A DNA stretch of 64,000 nt, taken from assembly GCA_002989075.1 (NCBI GenBank), contig PSQN01000002.1, positions 1,909,311 to 1,973,310 of the forward strand, written 5' to 3'. Each line of letters starts with the position of its first letter. The first letter of the stretch is position 1. Below the pieces are notes generated by a model. That model did not search any database and was not told where the DNA came from. It worked only from the letters and a program-made list of their open reading frames with translations. This document shows positions 45,351-55,584 of this stretch, one piece after another. The DNA comes from Arthonia radiata (Eukaryota > Ascomycota > Arthoniomycetes > Arthoniales > Arthoniaceae). A program made the translations under genes and the position numbers.

Positions 45351-45640
45351 TGGCCTATAAAAATGAATATATAGCCGTGGAGGACGCGGACCGGATGTAG
45401 ACGAACAACGGGCATGTACGCCGACGGATGAGCGGACCGAGTGTCGACGAACAATGTGCATGCATGCCGACGAATGAGCGGACCTGACACCCAGACACCG
45501 AAAAAAAACGAGCATGCAAACATAATGGTAAATTCAATGTACGATAGCTAGCTAGACCATACACAGAAAAGATTCGTGTTCAGTAGAAGGAGACACATAC
45601 AATAGAGATGCGGTTCCATTCAGCCTAATACTGCATGCGC
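45351..45640. repeat. 46-bp period tandem repeat in the last unique sequence before the repeats
   Basis: From 45386 a 46-bp unit (GCGGACCGAGTGTCGACGAA, then CAATGTGCATGCATGCCGAC, then GAATGA) repeats at 45432 and starts a third time at 45478, where it breaks off. About 2.2 copies are present. The rest of this stretch, to the border of the AT-rich block, has nothing recognised. Confidence 0.75.
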
Positions 45641-45710
45641 TGGAATATGACCAATATTCCAGCGGAATATTGGGTCATATTTCAGCAAATTTTAAAGGTA
45701 CTGGAATATT
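45640..45710. repeat. Palindromic cluster at the border of the AT-rich block
   Basis: TGGAATATGACCAATATTCCA (45641-45661) is a stem with a 5-base loop, and 45664-45684 is an approximate inverted copy of it; GGAATATT returns at 45703. Unique gene sequence lies to the left and AT-rich repeats to the right. Confidence 0.65.
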
Positions 45711-46132
45711 ACTTTTAAGACTAGCTATAGCCTTCTAGTTTAAATATAAAGAATATTTAGAGTCTAAACTATCTATATCTTTAAGAAAATTAAGAAAAAT
45801 ATTAGTTTTAGATAGTAATATTAATTTTTAAAGTTTCACTAGAATATTACTTTTTTCTTTTACTACTCCTATAATAATACTCTCTATAGTAAATAAAAGC
45901 TTCTATTATATATATATAGCTTTATTAGAGGCTAATAATAGTATATATACTAATAAAATCTAAAAGATATAAGTATTAGATAGTACTAAGAAACTCTTAA
46001 TATTTACTTAAATATTACTTTTTCTTATTACTACTAGTAAACTAGTATTATTTAGAGAGAGTAAAGGCTTTTAATAAAGATATATAGCTCTATTAGAAGC
46101 TAATTATTATATATATACTAATAATATTGTAA
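45710..46132. repeat. AT-rich decayed repeat with an internal duplication
   Basis: This stretch is nearly free of CA and TG dinucleotides, as RIP leaves old repeats. A block at about 45840-45960 recurs at about 46010-46130: both hold ATTACTTTTTCTT, TATATAGCT, TATTAGA.GCTAAT and TATATATACTAATAA. I cannot assign it to an element class. Confidence 0.55.
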
Positions 46133-46324
46133 CGTTGGTCGCTAGAAGGATTGAACTAAGGCTTACTTACCTTGTATACTTATTAACCTTAGTAGTAGGT
46201 ATCTTGTGTACTAGAGACTAAAAGGTAGAAGAGGTAAAATAGATTATAAAGAGTAAGAGAGACTTAACTAAGTAGATAGAAGATAAAGTACGTTACTTAA
46301 ATATAATTAAGAAACTTATATTTT
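46130..46324 (-). repeat. Inverted fragment of the gypsy-1 LTR
   Basis: This is the reverse complement of the right-hand part of the 527-bp LTR found at 46393 and 53071. It begins TGTAACGTTGGTCGCTAG, matching the LTR end, and runs to AAGAAACTTATATTTT. The rest of that copy is missing. Confidence 0.75.
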
Positions 46325-46392
46325 GTTACGGTCTTACTACATTTGGCTAGCACAAGGCTAAGCGCAGTCAGCCTTATTAGAGCATTATACAG

Positions 46393-46919
46393 TGTTACGA
46401 GTACCAGCCCCAGACGGCCTAGCGCACGTTTAAGCATCAACCACTACTAATTATCTCAGCCCTACCAGCATTATTTCCGACTAAGCCTACAAACCCGCCG
46501 TAGGCATTATCGGACAAGACGGCTATAAAAGCCTACATTCTCTATAAATCCGACATAGGCATTATCGAATAAGACGGCTATAAAAGTCTATATTCCCTAC
46601 AAACTCGACATAAGTATTGTTAGGTTGGCAAACACGAAGGAACTCTCTCTGTGTACCTTAGACTATATAGTTAGACTGATGGCTGACCTTAGGATAGACT
46701 TCAGTCTATTAACTCAACATCTGAATACAAGTTCCTTAACTATATTTAGGTAACGTGCTTTACCTTCTATCTATCTCAGTTAAGCCCCTCTCACCTTCTA
46801 TAATCTATTTTGCTTCTTCTACCTTTTAGTCTCTAGTACACAAGATACCCACTACCAAGGTCGATAAGTACACAAGGCAAGTGAGCTTTAGTTTAGTCCT
46901 CTTAGCGACTAGCGTTATA
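46393..46919 (+). repeat. Gypsy-1 5' LTR
   Basis: 527 bp, less decayed than its partner. Compared with the 3' LTR it keeps CA where the other has TA (for example CATCAACCAC versus TATTAACTAC). It contains a duplicated GACGGCTATAAAAG(C/T)CTA block, possibly the promoter. Confidence 0.92.
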
Positions 46920-46961
46920 CTTTAATAGACTCGCTACGAAAGTAGAGAAAGTAGATTAATT

Positions 46962-49900
46962 ATGTCTATTACTTCGGTACCCAACAGCCGCGACGCTGCG
47001 AACAGGCTAGCCAGCAAAATGGCCGCTACAAATAAGATATCGGACGTTAACACTAAGATAGGCAAAAGCTTCTCCGGTAAACGTTTCGAACTCACTTTAT
47101 TTCTAATACGCTTGGCCGTGTACTTCAAGACTTATAAGGATTAGTTCCCAAATAACAGCACTATAGTTTTATTTGCTGCATTCTATATAGATAGCAAGGT
47201 ATATAAATAGTTTAACTTTTATCTCAAAGACTATCTCTATAAGGCACCTAACAAACGACAGGAAGAGACTAACGAGCTCTTCTCTAGCTTTACTGCGTTT
47301 TAGCAAAAGCTTCGATAAGTGTATAGAGATACAGATTCTAAACGTACTGCTGTACGCAAACTTAAGATACTCCGTTAAAAAGGACCAGCTAGCCGATACG
47401 CCGCTAAGTTTCTATAGTATGCTAACCAAACCAAATAGAATAAAGAACCCCTAATTAACGCCTTTTATAAAGGCTTAAAGGACTATATCAAGGAAATTAT
47501 CTATATCCGTAGAGAAAAGTTTACTGAACTAAAAAAGTTTATAAAACGAGCTAAGAAAATTAACGATAGCAACTTTAAACGATAGTTAGAAAAGAAAGAA
47601 ACTAACTTAGGTAAGTTTACCTAGACTTAGAGTAAGTACAACTTACAATAAGACCGGGGTAACCCAATAAAATTAGATTTTATAAAACTCCGTAGGAAAC
47701 TAAATAACTAGAAACAAGAACACAGAATAAAGAACAAGCTATACTTATATTACAGAAAACCAGAGCATTAAGTTAAAGAATGCCGTTCTAAGAAACAACA
47801 GTTTAACAGTACTAGCAGAAACAGATATAACAATCGATCTTAGAGACCCTGTTTTCTACAACAATATTTTAATATAACTACTTAGACACAGGAGAACACC
47901 CATTAGGTTACTTTTAACAAAAAGTACAACAAATAGAACTTATTTAACTTACACAAGAACTAGGATACAGACATTAAGTTATAGAAAGAAACAAAGGAAC
48001 GATAAATAAAATAGGAACAATAAAATTTATAGAACTAGAACAACATTAACCGCACTATTCCGAGGCAGCAGATACGAGATACCGTTGTACCACATAAAAT
48101 ACTATCCTAGACCGCGTACTACGATAATAATTGTACGATTCACGAATCTAACAAATTGGGGTCAGGATAGTAGCTAAAGAAACCGATATCTTCGAAACAA
48201 GATTCGACACAAAAACTAGGCCTTACCTAAGAACGACCTAAGTTATCTTACTTAGAAACCTAAAGGGAATCTAAGGAAGAATAGACCGTAGAGGCTAAGT
48301 AAGACAGCAGCTACGATACGTTATAGGCAAGACAACGACTTAAAGACAAAAATATAAATTCTAATAGTACAGAATCCTCGCTCGAGAACGATACTAACCA
48401 AGAAGAACAAACCTTAATCTGTTAGGAAGGAATAATATAGAGACTTTGTTAGTTGGCCTTTTATAATAGAAAGTTGAGCGCTAATAGAGACATTAACAAT
48501 ATTCTGGGATATATTTACTTACGCCTACGACAACTAGTAGACTACCTTATTAGAAGTCTAGAATTACGTAGTTAGTACTAATATCTTTAACTAACAATAT
48601 ACAACCTACAGACATAACAGGTTTTAACTAGCAATAGTTGAATAATTAAAGCAGAGATCGTAAACAATAAACTAGACGTTATAATTAAAGCAGTACTAGA
48701 ATATCTTACACAAGAATTCTTATAGCAAATCAACTAACAATAGGTTCCGGTACTTAGAATACTCTAGAACGTATACAATCAACAGAAAAAAGACTAGGCC
48801 GACTACTTTAAGGGCAGCAGTACCGGCCCGTCTAATAGTTAGACCTTTTAAGAGTCTAGCTCTATATAAGCTTAGCTTCTTACAGAACATACCTACACAC
48901 TCGGGCAACGATAAACTATAGAAACATTAAAATTATAATCGATTTAAGCGCAACAGGTAACTTTATCTTAATACGCTGCGTTAAGGAGTATTAGATATAA
49001 ATACAAAAAAAGAAATTACTCTACATACTATCCAGATTTCAAGGGGCAGAGGAAAGAGTCGACTACAAGACTTTGCTAATAGGTATAATAATTAAGGACT
49101 ATTAGAAAGAAATTACTTACAATATCGTAAAAATTAACCAGCACTACGCTATACTAGGTATATCTTAGTTATAACGATATAACTTAAAAGTAGATTAGAG
49201 AACTAAAAAACTCCTCTTTACTAGGTACAAGCACTTTAAATAAGAGTTGTTCTACGGAATAGATACCCTATAAGCTATCTTTAGTAGTAAGGATAAGGAG
49301 CGCAATAAAGAACTTACGTAGGTTAGTACTACTATACTCCGACATTTAGACATCCTACGAAAGAAGTTTAACGCAGTATCTCGTCTATAGCTAGCTACAC
49401 ATAAGTATAAACAAAAGACAACTGTACGCCAACGATTCTATACAACGACAAGTACTCAGTTAATTACTAAGATACCCGAGGAATACAATTAATTTCGATA
49501 CCTGTTTAAAGAAGCTAAGCCAGACTTAGCTCTCTTAGAATACAAACCGTAGGATTACACAATACCTTTACAAGAAGGTAAAACGCTAATATTCGGTCTA
49601 ATATACTTCCTATTAGAAGTAGAAAATTAAGCGCTCCGCGACTACCTCAAAGAAAATCTTAAGAAAGGATTTATCTAGAAATCAATATTACTAGCCAGAT
49701 ACCTAATACTTTTCGTACTAAAGAAAAATAGCAAACTACAACTCTACGTAGATTATAGACAATTAAACAGGATAACTATTAAGAACCGATACCCTCTACC
49801 ACGCATCGACGAGATTACAGACCGATTGTATAACGCGCAATAGTTTACTAAGTTTAACCTACAAGGAGCCTACAACCTAATTTATATAAAGAAAGGCGAA

Positions 49901-52290
49901 GAATAGAAAACAGCCTTCTATATCAGATACAGACTTTTTAAGTATTACGTTATACTCTTTAAGCTAATAAACGTATTAGCATTATTTTAGAAACTAATTA
50001 ACAACACACTTAGTAATTACCTAGATATATTTATAACTGCTTATCTAGACAATATCCTAGTATACAGCTGTATACTAAAAGAACATAAGAAATATATTAA
50101 AAAGATATTAGAAAGATTAGCGCGTACCAATTTACAAATTAATATTAAGAAAACCTAGTTCTATTAACAATCTGTCGAATTTCTTAGATTTATAATTACT
50201 AAGCACAGTCTCTAAATAAAAGATTTAAAGATCCAATCCGTTCTAACCTAGCCTATACTAAAGAATATAAAATAACTACAACAGTTTCTTAGTTTTGTTA
50301 ACTACTACAGGCGATAGATATTTAACTTTAACCGAATTATAGCACCGCTGTCTTAATAGACGAAACAATTGATAGGATTCTTTTAGACGCAAAAAGAACA
50401 ATTAGTATTTAAAAAGCTTAAGAAAGCTTTTAAGATCGGGCCCGTACTAGCAATATTCGACTCTAACCTACCAATTATTATAAAAACAGACGCGTTAGAC
50501 TATACGATTGGAGTATGTATAAGTTAAAACAATAAGGAAAGAAAGCTTAGACCAGTAGCTTTCTACTTAAGGAAGATATTACCTACAGAACAGAACTACG
50601 ATATTTACGATAAAGAGCTCTTAGCTATTATAGCAGCATTCGAAACATAGTAAGCTTACTTAGAAGGAGCAAACTATACAATTATAGTATATACAGACTA
50701 TAAGAACCTAACTTACTTTACAACTACAAAGAAACTTAACTGCAGACAAGTTAGATAGTTAGAAACTATAGCTCTATACGACTTTATTATTACCTACAAA
50801 AAGGGTTCCGAGAACGATAGAGCCGACGCTCTAAGCTAACGTCTAGATTACCTCAATAACAAGGAATACGTCGAGCACGCAATCTTCCGAGAACACAATA
50901 ATAAGATTAGATACAATCGATTGGCTATAACAACCGAGTTTGTTATTGAACCAGACAGCCGAATCCCAGATATCCTGAACGACCCTAAAACCTACCAAGA
51001 AAACGAGAAACGACACCTAGGATTAACTAAGAACAATAGAAGATATTACGAATTCTAAGGCAAAATCTACGTTCCGAGAAATCTAATCCGAAATATTATC
51101 AGTAACTTCTACAATAACCTAACTAAAGGATAGGTATCGACAATACTATAGAAAAGATTATAAGAACCTATTACATCCTAAGAATCCGACACTACGTCGA
51201 GAATTATATCTGAGAATACGATATATATACAAGAACTAAGTACCCAAGGCATTTACTATACGGTAAACTACAACCACTAGAGACACCCGAGAGACTATAG
51301 CATACAGTCTTACTAGACTTTATAACCAAACTACCAATATCTAAGGATCTACTTACAGGAACTTTGTACCTTACAAGGAAGCCAGCAACTTAGAACAACT
51401 AGCGTATACCTTCCTACGGATTATCTTAGCCAACTATAGTCAACCACAAAGAATTGTCTTAGATAGAGACTAGAAATTTGTCTTACGATTCTAAACATCT
51501 CTGATGCAATAACTAGGAACTAAACAAAAAATATTAACATTATTTTATTTGTAAACAGACAGACAAACAGAACAAACAAATTAAACGCTAGAGTAGTATC
51601 TCTGGACATACATTAACTACTAGCAGAACAACTAGGTACAATTGCTATTAGTAGCGCAAGCGGCGTACAACGACACCAAAAACGATATAACTAAGACAAC
51701 TCTATTCTATACCTTGTATAGCTATTACCCTCTTTAGGACAGACAACTACACAATACTACCGAAAACGAGACAGCTACGCGAATAGCTACAAGTATAAAG
51801 ACTCTACACTAGCAGTTAAAGTTTAACAGCGAGTTTATTAACGAACGAACAAGACAATAGTATAACAAATTAAAAACTACCCTAAATATAAGCATAAAAG
51901 AGAGGGAAAGAGCTTACTTACTTATAAGAAACTTAAAAACTATTAGACTAAGCAAGAAACTTAACTATACTAAGATAGAACCGTTTAAAATCTTATAGCA
52001 ATTGAGACCTATAATATTTAAACTAGAACTCCTAAAGACAATAAGAATATATCCTATATTCTACGTAGCGCTATTAGAACCAGCCTACTTTCAAGAAGTA
52101 GAACAATCTAACCCCAAAATCCTTTCTAACAACTAAGAACCCAAGTACGAGGTTAAAACGATTCAAGCTTATAGACAATACCGAGGCAAACAACAGTATC
52201 TCGTAAAATAGAAAGGATACCCCGAATATAAAAATTAATAGAAACCGAAACAAAACCTAACTAACTACAAGACTACTATTCAACAGTATT
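46962..52290 (+). pseudogene. Gypsy-1 gag-pol remnant with C-terminal chromodomain
   Basis: Gag begins near MSITSVPNSRDAANRLASKM and includes GKRFELTLFL and a decayed YYRKPEH..KECRSK zinc knuckle near 47740. Reverse transcriptase spans about 49600-50200, with [21 protein letters not shown] and YLDNILVY, where the second catalytic Asp has become Asn. RNase H lies near 50450-50830 (KTDALDYTIGVC) and integrase about 51000-51900. The chromodomain at about 52150-52275 reads YEVKTIQAYRQYRGKQQYLV, K, stop, KGYP. Chromodomains direct such elements to H3K9-methylated chromatin. Dozens of stops, mostly TAG, interrupt it. Confidence 0.85.
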
Positions 52291-53070
52291 GAAACTAGAA
52301 TATTAGTCGGTCGTAGCAGTATTAATACTCTAATTTACTATCTAATATACCTTACTAGCACCTAGACTATCTTTAAACGAACCAGCTTACTACGTTATAG
52401 AACTGCTATCTAATATCGAGTAGGGGTTACTCCGAAAGTCAATAGATAACCCGCTTAGATATTTAAATATATTACTACTAGCTATCAACGTAGCAAGCTT
52501 CTCTTACTCTAACAACTTATTTCGAGTTAACTTCGCTGCTACCCGCGTACAAGTCTTCTTAACCTTCTCTTTTAACTTTCGGACCTTAAATTAGTTACGC
52601 TACACAGCCGCAACGAACGCTGCTATCTAAGCCTTTAACGAACGTAATTGGCGCTTTGTACGCTAAAGGGTAGCCGACTAAAAGGAATATTGAGAATAAA
52701 CTAAATGCACTGCAACTAAGTTAGTTCTAGTTACTACAAGAAGACAGCAACGAGGTATACTATCTACTATTAATACCCGCAAATTATAACTCTTCTTGTT
52801 CCGAGTACATACTAAATACGTCGCCTTTCTAAACTAAACTATATATCTTTCCTTAGTTAACATATATTTAGAACAAGGAGGCATTTTAATACTATAGACT
52901 TTAATTAACAGGTATTAGCTATACTTTTTATTAGGACCCGTAGTAACGGACTTTATACAAGGTATAGCGACTTATAGATTAGTTACGAAGAGGGGGGCGA
53001 AACGCAACTTATACGTATTTAAAAGGCTAAGGGTCAATTAAGAACAATTTAACTAAAAGAAAGGGAATTG

Positions 53071-53597
53071 TATTACGAGTACCAGCTCTAGACGGCCTAG
53101 CGCACGTTTAAGTATTAACTACTACTAATTATCTTAGCTCTATTAGTATTATTCTTGACTAAGCCTATAAACCCGCCGTAGACATTATTAAATAAGACGA
53201 CTATAAAAGCCTATATTCCCTATAAACCTAATATAGGCATTATTAAATAAGATAGCTATAAAAGCCTATATTCTCTATAAACCCGATATAGGTATTGTTG
53301 AGTTAGCGAATATAAAGAAACTCTCTCTGTATACCTTAGACTATATAATTAGACTAATAGCCGACCTTAGGATAGACTTTAGTTTATTAACTTAATATCT
53401 GAATATAAGTTCCTTAACTATATTTAAGTAACGTACTTTATCTTCTGTCTATCTTAGTTAAGTCTCTCTTACCTTCTATAATCTGTCTCGCCTCTCCTAC
53501 CTTTTAGTCTCTAGCATATAAGATACCTACTACCAAGGTCGATAAGCATACAAGGCAAGTAAGCCTTAGTTCGGTCCTCCCAGCGATCGGCGTTATA
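53071..53597 (+). repeat. Gypsy-1 3' LTR
   Basis: 527 bp, aligned with 46393-46919 without net length change. Differences are overwhelmingly transitions at CA and TG sites. A purine-rich run (AAAAGAAAGGGAA) just before it is the likely polypurine tract. Confidence 0.9.
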
Positions 53598-53602
53598 TAC
53601 AG

Positions 53603-53764
53603 GATACTTAATAACTTTGATATAGCGATATTAACAATGTCGCTATATTGCAATAGAATTCCGATAGCGTAATAGAGAAGCTATTGCAACTATTAAATAT
53701 AAAGAAATCTATCTATATACCTTAAACTATATAACTAGACTAATAGCTAATCTTAAAATAAACT
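53603..53764 (+). repeat. Unassigned sequence and a second gypsy-1 LTR fragment
   Basis: Bases 53603-53688 are unassigned AT-rich sequence. From about 53689, AAATATAAAGAAATCTATCT and the following 60 bases match the middle of the gypsy-1 LTR on the plus strand. The match stops where the candidate copia LTR begins. Confidence 0.55.
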
Positions 53765-54271
53765 TATCAGAAATTAACCAACTAGCTAGTTAGCCGGAAC
53801 CCCTAGAGACCCGGAGTATCGAATAGGTCCTACTAGCTGTCTCGGTTTAGAATAGAACAAGCCTTTTACCTAAAGGGTCGAGCCTAGTAGCCTAAGTTTA
53901 AGACAAAAAGAAGCATTATACGACCCGTTCTAGACAGCTGGCTCGTAGTTTAAGACAATATATAATAAACTTAGAGACTAATAGTTTTAGATAAACAAAA
54001 TTACTGTCTTATATAGTAAGTTACAGGTTATCTAGCCTCTATTAAAAGAACAAATATCTAGTAAGTTCTGTATAGGCCGCTAAACTTAAATATATAAGCT
54101 AGAATCTCTTTAAAGAATTCTAGCTAACAAGACAGACAATATAATAATAGCTTCTTCTTACTATTAAGTATTGTACCTATACTAAGCTTAAGTATTGTAC
54201 CAGTCTTAAGCTAGTTTCGTCTTTCTACTCTTTATAGTAGTATTCTTCTTCTTTTCTGTACCTTTTTAATA

Positions 54272-54891
54272 GGTTATAAGCTCGGATTAGTATTAATTCC
54301 TTTTAAATTTTCTTTTTAGAAAATATTTCCCCTACAACACCTATCGGCACCTCTAAACGATCCTATTATTAATTAACTCTAAATTTTTAGCTTAATTTAA
54401 CTATTAGAACAGAATTTTCTTTTTTTTGGAAATCTCTAACTATATATTTAGCTATAGACTCCTCTTATAAGATTCCTAAACTTAAGAGCTCGACTAATTG
54501 AGACATTTGATCGATTCGAATAGAGGCCCTTTTAACTAAAAAGAGCTATAGTAATGTTATAATCCCCTTTTCTGGCTATTTAGCTAAAGATATTACTAAA
54601 GCTAGCCGTTAGAAACAGTCAACAAGGGCAGCAGCTCTTATTCGACTAACTCTAGAGGAAGGTCCCCTTATTTAAAAAAAGAGGATTTATAACTCTTTAG
54701 AGCTTTAAGATAGTCTAAAAAGGTTATACAAATCAAAAGGTTTTAGTTTCGAGTTTCTAATTTATAAGGAGCTCTTTAGCACTATACTTAATAAGGTAAA
54801 AAACCTTAAGCTTTACCTTGCTAAAATTAGACAATTAACGGACAATTTAGCAATCCGAGGACTAGTACTACCCAACAAGGTAGTAGCTACC
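54272..54891 (+). pseudogene. Copia gag remnant, upstream part
   Basis: A frame with stops contains LKDLYKSKGF-like sequence (seen as RLYKSKGFSFEFLIYKELFS), then LYLAKIRQLTDNLA and GLVLPNKVVAT, as in the UBN2/gag region of copia elements. It stops at the insertion point of gypsy-2. Confidence 0.7.
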
Positions 54892-55584
54892 TGTTAGAAT
54901 GCGGCGCTAGCATAACCTAACCTGCTATAGTTAGTATTGTACAAACATATAAACAGCCAATTACGACTACAGAGTTACGTAACTTGCTAAGACATGCTAG
55001 ACGTACTAAACGGACTAGACCGTCTAGCAGCCCTAGCAGCTCTAGCACTACTAACCGTTATATAACCTGTTAAGACGTATTAGACGTGCTAGACGTGCTA
55101 GACCGTCTAGCAGCCCTAGCAGCTCTAGTAGACTCAGAGCACGAGCTATATTACAGACTATATAGATAGGATAACTATCTACCTTAGTAGATAGACATCC
55201 GTAAATTTAAATTTAGAATTAATATCGTCGTTTAATATTAACTCTAAGGTATTGAACCTAATCAGTTCTTCTTACTGTAACGCAACTAGTAAGCTACGAG
55301 CGATTCTTATAAGTATTAGCGCGAGGCAAGACCCTACAGCTACGTTAGCGTGCAAATAGAGCGACTGAGTCCCGAGAGAGCTTTCTTGTGCGGCCTTAGT
55401 ACAATCCTCCTAGCTTATTTATATTATCGGCTAAGTTCTTCGTTTAAGACTTATAGTTTGTCCCTTGCTTCCTTGACCTCCTCTCCCGAGTTAGATATCT
55501 TGGTAATTATCTCCCTCCCAAGATTATATTACCTTTAGTATAGAATAAGACTAAGTAAAGCAGTTACGGCCGTCCGACGTTATA
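54892..55584 (+). repeat. Gypsy-2 5' LTR
   Basis: 693 bp, starting TGTTAGAATGCGGCG and ending CGTTATA. It contains an internal direct duplication of about 87 bp with the core CTAGACCGTCTAGCAGCCCT (about 55010-55140) and a short tandem run of TAGACGTGC. Confidence 0.92.

Larger units (their letters stand above)
46393..53597 (+). mobile_element. Gypsy-1: full-length Ty3/gypsy chromovirus, RIP-degraded
   Basis: This 7205-bp element is bounded by LTRs of equal length (46393-46919 and 53071-53597) and a perfect 5-bp target duplication TACAG (46388-46392 and 53598-53602). The interior runs gag, zinc knuckle, protease, reverse transcriptase, RNase H, integrase, chromodomain, the order of chromoviruses. 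Every domain is broken by TAG/TAA stops that replace Trp and Gln codons, so it cannot encode its own proteins. LTRs start TGTTACGAG (TATTACGAG in the 3' copy) and end CGTTATA. Confidence 0.92.

Noticed and set aside
45386-45481. A CRISPR-like array
   Set aside because: The units are contiguous tandem copies without spacers, and the host is eukaryotic.
48720-48908. A 62-codon minus-strand frame in gypsy-1 with a hydrophobic stretch
   Set aside because: It lies antisense to the decayed protease/pol region and has no independent support.
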